Numbered from the stretch's first letter, positions 39,039 through 48,623 are shown. The stretch is DNA of 64,000 nucleotides from Hymenopus coronatus (GCA_030762935.1 CM060891.1:671001-735000); one strand, 5' to 3'. A program made the numbers and translations. The notes: generated from the sequence alone by a model not told the origin.

Positions 39039-40022
39039 ATGGTGAAGAAGAGACAGCGCCGAACCGCCGCTGCTACGGCAGCAATCACCGCTACTCTTCC
39101 GGCAGTCGCCGAGGATGCAGTACCTCCGTCTCCACCGAGCTTCACACCGCCGCCCCGGTTCAGTGCCGTGGTACGGGGGGTCCCTCGGGACCATTCCACC
39201 CGGCATCTGCTCACCGCCGCGCAGCCGCGGTGGTCTTCATGCTTGAGGGCCACCCGCATATACTGCGACCGGGGGCCAACTCCGTTGGTAAGAGTGGAGC
39301 TTCAGGACCCGGCTGACCTTGAAGCTGCTTTGACGTCAGGGTTGCCCTTATTAGGGCGACTTCTGCCAGTCGAGACAAGTCGACAGGAACGCCACTGGCC
39401 CTGCCGCCGCTGCTCTGCGCATGCGCGCACAGCCAAGACGCCTGCACCTCAGCACCGCGGTGCCATTACTGTGGGACCAGCGTCTTGACGACGCAGTGCA
39501 CTGGGCATGATCGCCGCCGCCGCCGCCGCCGGTTCTGTGCCACCTGCAGTGGCACAAGACACTTCACTTGCCAGGCCCAGTGTCCTCCTCTACCCGAGGA
39601 ACGGGCGCACCTCTCCGACGCCAGAACGATCACCGCAGATCCACCACCCAGACGCCACACCACCTCCAGCTTCTACAGACGTAGGGACGTGGGATGCCTT
39701 TCAGGACCTTCATGCGGAGATCCTGAATATTGGCGCTCGCTTAACTGCGTTGGAAGAGGCCTTCACCAGCGTCATCACCGAGAAGCTGCAGGACCTACAA
39801 GCTGCCACCACCGCCGCCATCTCCACTCTACAGTCCTCCACCGCTGAGCTGTCCAACCGGATAGCCAGTGTCCAAACGCATCTAAAGCAGGACCACCAAA
39901 ATCAGCAGCACCATTCCGTCGAGGGGTATCCATTCTGGAACCACCCATTATACACAGCTCCTATCTCAAGCGACGCTAGATCCTGGATCCAGCAAGCAGC
40001 AAGAACTCCGACGACACCATAA
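39039..40022 (+). pseudogene. LINE ORF1 gag-like protein with zinc knuckles, frameshifted
   Basis: ORF1 proteins bind LINE RNA and form the RNP particle. ATG 39039 opens MVKKRQRRTAAATAAIT with a Pro-rich stretch, then a region like the one that precedes zinc knuckles in jockey-type Gag proteins (FSAVVRGVPRDHSTRHLL, then CDRGPTPLVRVELQDP). The zinc-knuckle part begins PCRRCSAHARTAK (about 39399); a frameshift near 39450 moves the rest (CHYCGTS, QCTGHD, FCATCSGTRHFTCQAQC) to another frame at 39465-39595. The C-terminus returns to the first frame with a likely coiled coil (FQDLHAEILNIGARLTALEE) and ends at 40022. Low-complexity CGC repeats at 39510-39530 are a likely slip site. Confidence 0.72.
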
Positions 40023-40265
40023 GATCCACTCAGATCACTGAGAAAATTTCACGGGAAATAACCACTCATTTTCATCAACCACTTCTCCAGAGGGACCCTC
40101 AGGGCGCAATTCATGTTGTGTCCACCGGCTAATTTCACTATCACTCGCTGTTACTGCCACTGGCAGGCAGCATTCATCACCAGCAATGCGCAGGTGCTTA
40201 ATGCGGTACTGCAATAGCGAGGCATAGGCCTCCTACTTCCGGTGGGTTTTTTTTTGTGAGTAGTG

Positions 40266-40319
40266 CCACCCTGGTTCGAGTCCAGGGTGGGGAGTCTCGC
40301 ACTCCCAGGTTTACCTGGG
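40266..40319 (+). other. Three stacked hairpins in the half-LINE 3' UTR
   Basis: Hairpin 1 at 40266-40290 has a perfect 9 bp stem, CCACCCTGG and CCAGGGTGG, around the 7 nt loop TTCGAGT, the shape and loop of a tRNA T-arm; GGTTCGAGTCC also fits a pol III B-box. Hairpin 2 at 40290-40306 pairs GGGAGT with ACTCCC. Hairpin 3 at 40304-40319 pairs CCCAGGT with ACCTGGG. All lie within 40 bp of the terminal A-run, where LINE 3' stem-loops that recruit the RT are usually found. Confidence 0.75.
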
Positions 40320-40432
40320 GTTAGGGCGTTAGTTGCCTTTTCCCCCCATCATCAATAAAAAAAACTTGCATGTTTTGCACAAACATATCCGAGTTGTGTA
40401 CATTTAGTTCTTCCGGCGTAAGTATTAGTGGT

Positions 40433-40942
40433 TCATACATCTTCCTTAAGAATAGTGCTTTTATAACTATTTCCCTTGCGGCACATCATTGCATTTTCTC
40501 TGAAATTTATTTCAGCATTTGTATTTTCAAAGAAGTCGCATCCCAGTATAATGTTACTGTTAAGACGCTTCACAACCCAAAATATATTTTCAAATTTAAC
40601 TCCTTCGATTTCTATTTCTAAAAGGCATTGCAATGTAATGATCTGGGTGCCTTTCCCGATTGGTACTTTACTAATAGGTAAGCACATCAGCTTTATTCCC
40701 TTATTGACCCAGCTTTCATACAACTGCGCGTCAACCACACAACTGGTAGCGCCACTGTCAATAGTTGCGTTACATCTTTTTCCATTTACTTTAACCGTTA
40801 TAGTCGGAGTATCAACGATTTCATTATTGTCGTCATTTGTTATGAATCCTCCAGTAAGTATGACTTCATTTTCTACCGCATAATCTAAGGAATTCCGGGG
40901 GATGGATTTTTCAGCGACCTGTAGAACACCTCTCACAAACAA
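40433..40942 (-). CDS. Gypsy aspartic protease
   Basis: An intact minus-strand frame of 169 codons. It contains ITVKVNGKRCNATIDSGATS with the catalytic DSG at about 40751-40760, and NIILGCDFFENTNAEI as the downstream strand and ILG motif of retroviral-type proteases. The protease cleaves the Gag-Pol polyprotein. The frame stops at 40433, and the continuation toward RT is in a different frame before the half-LINE insert. The upstream boundary with gag is also in another frame, so the normal polyprotein is broken. Confidence 0.85.
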   Translation of the reverse strand: MFVRGVLQVAEKSIPRNSLDYAVENEVILTGGFITNDDNNEIVDTPTITVKVNGKRCNATIDSGATSCVVDAQLYESWVNKGIKLMCLPISKVPIGKGTQIITLQCLLEIEIEGVKFENIFWVVKRLNSNIILGCDFFENTNAEINFRENAMMCRKGNSYKSTILKEDV

Positions 40943-41097
40943 GTCACTCCTAAGTTTCCCCCACCATTACGTCTCCTGCTGTTTCTCACGGGTTCTAGCC
41001 TAATTTCTTGTCTTTCATAATTATGACTGTCATTTACTTCCTCATTTCTATCGTTCCTCGAATGCACTGATACCTCATCTTCCGACCTAAAGTTCCT

Positions 41098-43036
41098 CTA
41101 TCGGTCATTATTCCTTCTTCGAGTTCCCCTGGTGTATCTTCCTCTTTGCATACCACGAGTATTTTCAAACTGTGACTGACTATCACTATTGTAGGTTCTG
41201 TGTTTATCTGCTCGTTTCTTTGTCTCTGGAATCTTGATTATTATGGGAGGTTTGTGGGAGTGTCCTGTCATAGCGGTCACATGTTTCTCGTCGCCTCCCG
41301 CCATGATGTTCCGTCTTGTCATTCCTGACACGCCCCCTTCTTTCCACGATCTGATTCCCTTCACCTTCTTCCCAACTTCGGCCTGTCTCTTGTTCCTGCG
41401 CCTCTAACGCACTCAGTAAATCGGTCATCGCGATTATGTTGCGTGGCTTTGCAATTAATGAATAATTTTGCATACTGAGAGGGAAGTGACTGATCAACTG
41501 AATGAACTCAAATTCAGACATTTGAGGTCTCAAATGTTTGATGAACCTCGAGTTCTTTAGCACATAGTCCGACATTGATATGCCCTCGCTGTATAAAGAT
41601 TGTCCATAGCATAATTTGAATCGAATCTTTTGCTGTCTTGAGGCGTTCCAGTATCGGTTTAGAAAAATGTGTTGAAAAAATTCAAAATTATCTTGTGGCG
41701 ACATTGCAAGATTTACCCTGACGAGAGTCCGCTTATCAAGATACCTTTTTGACACTGTCATTTTCAAGGCATCTAGAACGTTTTTAAGTGAAAATATTCC
41801 ACAAGCTGATCAAGGAACACTAAAGGTGATTCATTACCGTCCTCGACAAACTTCGGTAGTGGAAGATCCGCAAGTAAATTTGACATTACACTATTTTCAT
41901 TACCCTTTGAAGAAACAGAATTTTCAGTATAAACAGGCGCGATATTTATATTTCCTCTCTCAATTTCTACCGGTCCATCAAAATTTAAACTTTCCTGTCT
42001 CACATTCTCATGCATACTATTTGACAATTCATACACGCTATTGAAACCTGTTTTGTAACCCTGTGGTGGGCTGGAATGAGAATATGAATCTTTGTGTGAG
42101 CTAGTATTGTTTGATCCCACACTTAGCTTTGAGAGCTTACCATCAATTTCCTTTAGGATGGGTTCTTTAAATTTCTTTCTTTCCTTTTCTGATTTTATTT
42201 TTATCAGATCCAATTTCTCTTCCAACTCACGACGTATTTTATCACCTTTTACATTAATATTCTCTAATTTTTTACCTATGAGAGCTATTTCCCCCAGAAC
42301 ACTAGTGTGAATCAGTGAGACCTCATCTCCTGTGTGTTCTATAACCTTATCTAACTCATTGCTTTGATAATCAAAGCTAGATCTATTTTCTCCAAAATAT
42401 CTTGTTCCCTCTTTACTAGTTCTGCTTTTATATTGCACGATTCTTCCGTAACTTGTACTGAGATGTACTGTATTCTACGAGCAACGTCCTGCTGGTACTC
42501 ATCCCATTCCTGTTTATGTTTTGTAAAATTTTCTCTAACCTAGTTAATTATTTCTAGCTTTAATTTGTGTAATCCCTCACTTTGATTTTTTTTAATATCT
42601 TGTAGACCCTTAATTTTTTTTTAAACTTTCAGCCTGATTTTTATTTTGAATTTCCTGTAGCCCCTCAATTTTTGTTAAACTTTCAGCCTGATTTTTATGA
42701 ATTTCTTGTGGACCCTCCTTCTGCTCACCCATCTTTAGCATAAACACTTGAAATATTTGACCTATATCTTGGGGAATCTGCTCTAACCCTCTTACTTTTA
42801 AATTTATGGGAGAATAGACTACCTGAGTGCCCCCCCTCTCTGGTTCGGTTCAATAAACTCTGACCGTCAGCTGTTCCTTCTCCACGCCTATCTCTCTGGT
42901 CCTGTTCTGTATTTCTTAGATTATTCATTTCTCCCTCTTTAGTTAAAACAATATCCGTGTTATTCATTTTCTGTCGTGTTATCTTATTATTTCTAAGCAA
43001 CATGCACACATTCTGTAACTTTGGTCTATGTTTCAC
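41098..43036 (-). pseudogene. Gypsy gag region, broken
   Basis: Gag forms the particle shell. On the minus strand, 43036-42725 gives a polar N-terminal piece. About 42740-42540 encodes a coiled-coil repeat of about 20 residues (motif KNQAESLTKIEGLQ). 42438-41773 is a 221-codon frame ending in LPLPKFVEDGNESPLVFLDQ, the start of the capsid-like domain, and 41767-41204 continues it (SRQQKIRFKLCYGQSL, LRPQMSEFEFIQLISHFP). The C-terminus at about 41364-41098 is Arg-rich (RGRYTRGTRRRNNDR). No CCHC zinc knuckle is visible. A stop between 41767 and 41773 and frameshifts split the gene. Confidence 0.8.
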
Positions 43037-43269
43037 AAGTAAAATTGTTTATCTGACCTTTATTTTCTTCTTTCTTCTTTCTTGCTGTCACATACACTTT
43101 CACTTACACTCACTAGTATTCGGCGTCGTAAATGTCATCAGGAAGTTCCAGGTTGTCGCGTCGTTGGTGCCCCCTCCTTCAAGTTGTCGAGGTCGCCTCT
43201 GCCGTCACCTCCTAGTTGTGGTGATGTCCTACTGCTGTTCTCCTCTCGCCAACCACATTGGAAGCCATA

Positions 43270-44195
43270 TTTAGCGTTATTGAGCCCCGCGTTTGGAAAC
43301 CATATGTGGTGTTGACGTTAGATGTTATATGCAGGGTTGCCTCTTGCACCAAATTTAAGACGCCTTATGCAATGAGCGCAGATTGGAGTCGTTGACCAGA
43401 ATCACTCCCCTACCTATGAGTAGACCTACTTACCTGGTACGGTGAGTTTGCCTCGGAGTCGCTCAGTCGGCACGATATAGACTCACCCGCGGTGGTAAAG
43501 CAAATGGGGGTAGGTCAGGAGCGGTCTTATACTAATTAAAAGTTGTATACTTTGCTTGAGTTCATTCCTTGCTAAAAGAGACGAAACAAGCACATCTGCC
43601 TTATAATAATGTTCACTTATACACTTGTTAAGATTCTGATAACATGACTGAACACACGTAATATAATTAGTACTCGTCACTGGCTTTGTGTCTAACTTTA
43701 TGAGAAGTACTTAAGTTCAGCCCGACGATCAACAGCAGAACAGCTACAGACAACTTTCACGCACAGGTCAGAACAGATGAATTAGAACAGATTTTCCCGA
43801 GGTGTCTTTTTGGGCTCTTTATATACAAAAATTACTGTCATGTCAGCCTCCTGATTGGACAGAAAGGGCGCACAATTGACGTCAATATTACCCAAGAATC
43901 AATGTCCTTATCCCAGGATGCACTGTAAACCTCATGTGACAAGCCTAGTACAATGAAGAATTACCATCTTCCATATTTGTCAGTTCACCCCCGACCTAGC
44001 TCAAGCGTACGTGACTTGACAAAAGAGTCCTTTCTGACAAAAGAGCTTCTCACCCCCTTTGACTCTCTTGGCGTCAGCTTTCTTCTCCAGCTGAATTTTC
44101 ATTTAACTCCATATATTTAAACTCTTTTAATTTTACATTACTAAATAATTAATAACTAATAATAATTGTAATAGGGGAGCTAATTAACGGTCCCA
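43270..44195 (-). repeat. Gypsy LTR (5' LTR, right side)
   Basis: Direct-repeat partner of 34667-35600. On the minus strand it starts TGGGACCGTTAATTAGCTCC and ends with CTCAATAACGCTAAA. Immediately downstream on the minus strand lies TGGCTTCCAATGTGG (about 43267-43253), a possible primer-binding site because it begins TGG a few bases after the LTR; the matching tRNA was not identified. The outer end abuts the 4 bp AATG target copy at 44196. Confidence 0.9.
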
Positions 44196-44550
44196 AATGC
44201 ATATTCCGGACACAGAAGAAAGCTATACGAATAATCTGTAATGCTTATAGCAGACAGTCATGCAAAGAACTATTTAAAAAATTGGGCATAGTCGCCTTAC
44301 CTTGTGTTTTTATATATTATCCATTTTAAAATTCTATTCAGTTAATCGACATAGTTTTATAACAATCATGGAAATGCATAACATTAATACAAGACAAAAG
44401 GGATATATTCATCGTCCCAACGCGAATCTTCGTTGATTTCAGAAAGGTGTATATAATGAAACAATCAAGATATTTAATGCTCTCCCCAGTAATCTCAAAG
44501 ACAATGTTGGGAATTTCAGGGCCCTTAAGGCCTCTCTACCTTTGCAATAA
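44196..44550 (+). pseudogene. LINE ORF2 C-terminal part
   Basis: Continues the LINE protein after the Gypsy insertion: reading across the join gives GNSVDSKCIFRTQKKAIRII, followed by CNAYSRQSCKELFKKLGI, the usual tail of jockey/CR1-type RT proteins. The part from LGIVALPCVFI to the end is frameshifted; the corresponding, better preserved piece is at 62677-62925. The last recognisable coding is near 44550. Confidence 0.82.
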
Positions 44551-45262
44551 ATCATTTTACTCTGTAGATGAACATTTAAGTGACAAATCTGTGACAGTAC
44601 CATTAATAATCTCTGTATTTATAAGTATTATAAAGTATTGTATATTAGTGTGTGTGTGTTTTATATTAAAATTAAACTGATGTACACTTTGACTTGCACG
44701 AATGTATCAAATTAATGTTTAGCAATGACAAGGTCTGTAAAGTCTGATGCTTTGTTATTTTACACTCTAGTGCATAATTGTAAATTTTTGGCATTGAAAA
44801 TTCTATAACATATTTGTAAATAAGTATTGTAATTTGTTGAAATGTATGAGGAGTACATAATATAATAATTATATTCTAGTTTTATATAATTACTAGTCGT
44901 AACTATTTTGTCGATAATTATAAAACTGACATTACATCAGTGTTACATATATGAAATTATATTTATTTATACATTTTAACACTAATTGTTTATACTCTTT
45001 GTTTTTATATGCTTACACAAAAGAAAAAAACAACAAAAGGAAGTACATGTGCTTTTATAGAGCACATTAAGTATAGTGCAGTGGCTTACAGATCTCAAAA
45101 GCAAATGGTGTGATTATGTGTCTATTCTGTTGTTTTTGTAACCCTAGAACGTTATACACTGTTTTTTGCCGTGGTATATAAACGTATGTATACATGTATA
45201 TCCCTTGACAATTTCTATGTTCAGTTGCTTCCTGGCCTAAACGAACCTACATAATGCTTTCT
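44551..45262 (+). other. LINE 3' UTR
   Basis: AT-rich noncoding end of the LINE. It matches the 3' end of the minus-strand copy at 61984-62930: both share TTCCTGGCCTAAAC, GAACCTACA or AAACCTACA, and AATGCTTTCTAA, after which they diverge. That places the 3' end near 45250-45262. No long A-tail is present. Confidence 0.7.
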
Positions 45263-45510
45263 AAGCTAATCTAATATTTATAACTGGGAAACAATACACG
45301 GAACTCAAATATTATTTTTTTTTTATTATTGCCCATATATAACTGGTAAACAATACATCTATCTCAAATGTGGCTTTTGTATTAATGCCCATATATAAAC
45401 TGGTAAACCATACAATATTTGTCCCAAATATGGTTATTTGTAGGATTGCCAATTAAACTGTTAAACCTTAAATTATCTGTCCCAAATATGGCTATTTGTA
45501 GTGTTGCCCA

Positions 45511-45562
<52 letters not shown>

Positions 45563-45741
45563 CTAGTATACAATACATGTATCTCAAATATGGTATTTGT
45601 ATTATTGCTCATTTATAACTGATAAATTGTACATCTCTTTCAATATGGTTATTTGTAGTGTTGTCCTTAAGTATAACTGGAGAACCATACTACATCGATC
45701 CCAAATATGGTTATCTGTAATATTCCCCATATATAGATATA
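45263..45741. repeat. AT-rich minisatellite, block 2
   Basis: The same unit as 30015-31170 in a more diverged form (AACTGGTAAACCATACAA, CTGTCCCAAATATGG, TTATTTGTAGGATTGCC), with a long TA microsatellite at about 45513-45558. It resumes directly after the LINE 3' end. Confidence 0.88.
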
Positions 45742-45743
45742 CA

Positions 45744-45849
45744 GGTGTATATAAATGAATGTCGGGGTTTTAACTCTTTTTTATATTTATTACATTCAAC
45801 TTACAGTTATGAATGACATGTCAGACGAAAAAGCAACTCAAACAGTTTT
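45744..45849 (+). repeat. Left terminal inverted repeat (106 bp)
   Basis: Pairs with 46968-47073 over its full length with few mismatches. Read inward it runs GGTGTATATAAATGAATGTC and so on to CAAACAGTTTT. Confidence 0.88.
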
Positions 45850-45859
45850 ACCAAGAAAC

Positions 45860-46895
45860 TTATAAATGTTCAATGTGACTACCCTTTGTCACACGGCACA
45901 CATCAAGTCTATAGCCGAGTTCTTCCCAAACGTTGATAAGTGTGTATTCAGTAATTGTAGCAACAGTTGCTTGAATCCGGTTTCTTAATTCAGGGACGTT
46001 AGCTGGTAGCGGAGGCCCGTACACACGATCCTTGATGAAGCCCCAAAGGTAAAAATCGCATGGCGTTAGGTCAGGAGAACGTGGAGGCCATGCATAGCAA
46101 GCCCTATCATTGGGGCCTATCCAGCGCTCGGGTACAGTGACGTTCAACCAATCGCGTACTTCGTTATGCCAGTGTGGTGGCGCACCATCCTGCTGGAAAA
46201 TAAATTTCTCTGGTTCATTTTCTTCCAACTGAGGGAAGAGCCATTGCTCTAGTGTATCAAGGTAAAAAGTGCCAGTTACAGTAGGTTCACCAAAAACGAA
46301 AGGCCCATAAACTTTTCGCCGGGATACGGCACAAAAACATTCACTTTAGGGGAATCTCGTTGCATTTGTACCATCTCGTGAGGATTTTCTGAGTCCCAGA
46401 TGCGTACATTATGAGTGTTAACATGTCCACTAAGGTGAAAGGTCGATTCATCACTGAAGACAACACGACCCACAAAATCGTCATGAAACAACATGTCGTT
46501 TACGAATTTGGCACGTAATCCGTGGTCTGTCGGCTTTAGAGCCTGTAATAAGTGTAAACGGTAAGGACGTAGTTGTGAGTGTTTTCTTACAACTTTCCAA
46601 ACAGTCGACACAGGAACACGTAATTCACGACTAGCCTTCCGGAGTGATTTCTTTGGCCTACGAGTGAACGACTCTCTCACTCGCTCAACAGTCTCTTCAC
46701 TTACTCTGGTCATCCCGTGCTCTTCCCTTTACAAAGGCAGCCGGTATCTTCAAACTGATTATACCATCTACGAATGTTTTTATCACTAGGAGGATCACAA
46801 CCGAACTTACTACGGAACGCACGTTGCACAGTAACTACAGATTCGGTCTTTGCAAACTGCAAAACACAAAACGCTTTCTGTTTACTAGTCGCCAT
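45860..46895 (-). pseudogene. Transposase of the 106 bp-TIR element, two frameshifts
   Basis: Read on the minus strand from ATG 46895: MATSKQKAFCVLQFAKTES begins the HTH domain, with DKNIRRWYNQFEDTGC. After a frame change near 46712, 46713-46276 carries VSEETVERVRESFTRRPKKS, the second HTH (STVWKVVRKH) and VVFSDESTFHLSGHVN with the first catalytic Asp. A further one-base frame change lies near 46335; 46228-45860 then carries FIFQQDGAPPHWHNEV (second Asp) and PPRSPDLTPCDFYLWG (third Asp). It ends RVTKGSHIEHL. The three motifs are intact, but the two frame changes make it inactive as it stands. Confidence 0.9.
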
Positions 46896-46967
46896 CTTTG
46901 CTACTACCGCTGTCTAGCGGATTTCAGCAGAAACAGTGCACGCACATGCGCACTTGTGCCAACAAAC

Positions 46968-47073
46968 AAAACTGTTTGAGTTGCTTTTTCATTTGACATA
47001 TCATTTATAACTGTAAGTTGAATGTAATAAATATTATAAAGAGTTAAAACCCCGATATTCATTTATGTACACC
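46968..47073 (-). repeat. Right terminal inverted repeat (106 bp)
   Basis: The complement reads GGTGTACATAAATGAATATC at its outer end and CAAACAGTTTT at its inner end, matching the left repeat. Confidence 0.88.
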
Positions 47074-47076
47074 ATG

Positions 47077-47213
47077 TATACTTAAATAACTAGTAAATCA
47101 ACATCTCGCTCAAATACGGCTATTTGTAGTATTGCTCATATATATATTACTAGTAAACTATATGTAACTAGTAAATCATACATCTGTCCCAAATATGAAC
47201 ATTTGCAGTATCG

Positions 47214-47259
<46 letters not shown>

Positions 47260-47482
47260 CATATAAACTGTTAAGCCGTACAACATCTGTCCCAAATACG
47301 GCTATTAGTAGTATTCATATATGTAACTGCAAAACCATGCAACATCTGTGACAAATATGGTTATTTGTGCTACTGTCCATATATATAATATATAACTGAA
47401 AAACTATACCTCTGTCCCCAATATGATTATTTGTAGTATTGCCCATTACATAACGAGAAATAAATACGTCTCTCCCCAGTAT
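47077..47482. repeat. AT-rich minisatellite, block 3
   Basis: Continuation of the minisatellite after the transposon, with units such as AACTAGTAAATCATACATC and CTGTCCCAAATATG and a TA run at about 47216-47263. Confidence 0.88.
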
Positions 47483-47494
47483 GGTTACATGCAG

Positions 47495-47731
47495 TAGAAA
47501 TGTAAATGGCGTGTTATTTATGGACGCTCTTTAACTGCTTTGGTTCTCAGCGTCTCATTCTATATTGGGCGTGAAAGATCGCTTAATATTGCTCAGAGGC
47601 CTCTCTCATTAGGCTTGAGGTTCTTTTACGTGCCGTAAAGCTACGACACGGGACCCACGGCTTTACTTCCCTTCCGAAGGAAGCCATGCTAACGATTTTT
47701 ACGCCCGAAAAAAATCCATCGTCCTCCGCCG
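47495..47731 (-). mobile_element. tRNA-derived SINE, copy 2, 5'-truncated with target duplication
   Basis: Minus-strand copy of the SINE body at 31171-31437. It starts within the tRNA head at CGGCGGAGGACGATGG, so the A- and B-boxes are lost, and it contains a 36 nt segment (CTTTACGGCACGTAAAAGAA onwards) missing from copy 1. A 12 bp target duplication GGTTACATGCAG flanks it at 47483-47494 and 47732-47743. The duplication shows a retrotransposition event, with 5' truncation typical of LINE-driven insertion. Confidence 0.85.
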
Positions 47732-47764
47732 GGTTACATGCAGCATTACCCATACACGCATATA

Positions 47765-48345
47765 TAGACTGTTTCAGAAATACTTTTACAAACTTCATAT
47801 GAACTTTTGTCCCATAATCCTTGGTTTTCGTGTTATTCCTGTCACAATGAAAGTGTGAGTTCAATGGCCTTCGGGGTCCAACCTCAAAACCTCATTTCTC
47901 TATGCACTCATAGAAGGCTTTGCCCCATTGTACTAATTACGGTAGATCAGGAACTGTTGCACATTTTAGTTGCATTGTTCGAGATATACTGACTGATATC
48001 TATTATGACCGATGGATAGGCAGAGGAGGACCAGTTCCATGGCCTGCACGTTCTCCCGACCTCAATCCTGCGGATTTTTACCTCTGGGGCATCTTAAATC
48101 ATTGATTTATGGAGCAGCCATCCCAGATGTAGAAACGCTTCATCGACGTATCATGGAAGTCCGCGAAACCATTCAATATCCCGGAGTTTTTGACAGGATG
48201 TGACATTCCATGATTCGACGAGTACAAGCATGCATAGAAGCAAGAGGAGCTTTTGTATGTTATTAGTGCACCACTGTGTTGAAAACCTCCTAATTATGGG
48301 TCAGAAGTTCATTTGAACATTTTTCCTCCTTATGGTGTAGGGAAC
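47765..48345 (+). mobile_element. Internally deleted Tc1/mariner-type remnant
   Basis: About 580 bp. The left part has ATATGAACTTTTGTCCCATA (about 47798-47817) and the right end reads, on the complement, AAATGAACTTCTGACCCATA (about 48294-48313), so the ends are partial inverted repeats. Between them is only the C-terminal third of a transposase. This fits a deletion derivative of a Tc1/mariner-superfamily element distinct from the element at 45742-47076. Outer boundaries are approximate. Confidence 0.6.
47920..48260 (+). pseudogene. Transposase C-terminal fragment
   Basis: Shows YYDRWIGRGGPVPWPARSPD, then LNPADFYLWG with the third catalytic Asp, then, in a shifted frame, IYGAAIPDVETLHRRIMEV and a stop at about 48201. 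Order and wording parallel the C-terminus of the transposase at 45860-46895 (PPRSPDLTPCDFYLWG, then VYGPPLPANVPELRNRI) but are clearly a different family member. The N-terminus and first two catalytic motifs are absent. Confidence 0.78.
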
Positions 48346-48571
48346 TCATACCCGAAGTTCGCAAAAGTATTTATATATAACGTGAAAAACATACATAACT
48401 CCCAAATATGGTTATTTGTAGTATTGCTCATGTATAACTGGAAAACTATTAATGTGTCCCAAATATGGCTATAGGCAGCATTACTCCCCCCCCCCCACAC
48501 ACACACACACATATGTCTATATAACGAGAAAACCATACATACGTCCCAAATATGGTCATTTATACTAATGC

Positions 48572-48623
<52 letters not shown>

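Larger units (their letters stand above)
38990..40367 (+). mobile_element. GC-rich half-LINE (ORF1 only) inserted in the Gypsy element
   Basis: A sharply GC-rich segment on the plus strand interrupts the AT-rich minus-strand Gypsy pol between protease and RT. It contains a gag-like ORF1 (39039-40022), a 3' UTR with stacked hairpins (40266-40319), and an A-run ending at about 40364. No endonuclease or RT follows. This is the layout of a half-LINE (LINE ORF1 plus 3' end, compare mammalian HAL1). A clear target-site duplication was not found at the edges, so the left boundary is approximate. Confidence 0.75.
34667..44195 (-). mobile_element. Gypsy-type LTR retrotransposon, 9.5 kb, inside the LINE
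   Basis: Two direct repeats of about 930 bp (34667-35600 and 43270-44195) bound minus-strand coding in the order gag, protease, RT, RNase H, integrase, which is the Gypsy (Metaviridae) order. The outer ends are TG and CA on the plus strand. The 4 bp AATG occurs on both sides (34663-34666 and 44196-44199), and removing the element with one AATG restores the LINE frame across the join. The two LTRs differ by several substitutions and small indels, so the insertion is not recent. No env-like frame is visible. The coding is damaged and is described only as found. Confidence 0.92.
31438..45262 (+). mobile_element. LINE (non-LTR retrotransposon), split by a Gypsy element
   Basis: A long LINE with 5' region (31438-31875), a short ORF1 (31876-32126), an ORF2 with endonuclease and reverse transcriptase (about 32234-34666 and 44196-44550) and a 3' UTR to about 45262. 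Both the 5' and 3' outer flanks are the same AT minisatellite. The Gypsy element at 34667-44195 splits codons that join exactly across the target site. The endonuclease plus RT layout resembles jockey- or CR1-group LINEs; the exact clade cannot be settled by eye. The same family has a truncated copy at 61984-62930. Confidence 0.85.
45742..47076 (-). mobile_element. Tc1/mariner-superfamily element with 106 bp inverted repeats
   Basis: About 1.33 kb. The left end (45744-45849) and right end (46968-47073) are inverted copies of about 106 bp. Both begin GGTGTA(T/C)ATAAATGAAT when read inward and include CGGGGTTTTAACTCTTT and AAAAAGCAACTCAAACAGTT. It is inserted in the AT minisatellite with TA on both sides. 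It carries a minus-strand transposase with a DUF4817-type N-terminal HTH, a form common in insects (family knowledge). The second and third catalytic Asp are separated by 43 residues. Confidence 0.87.
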
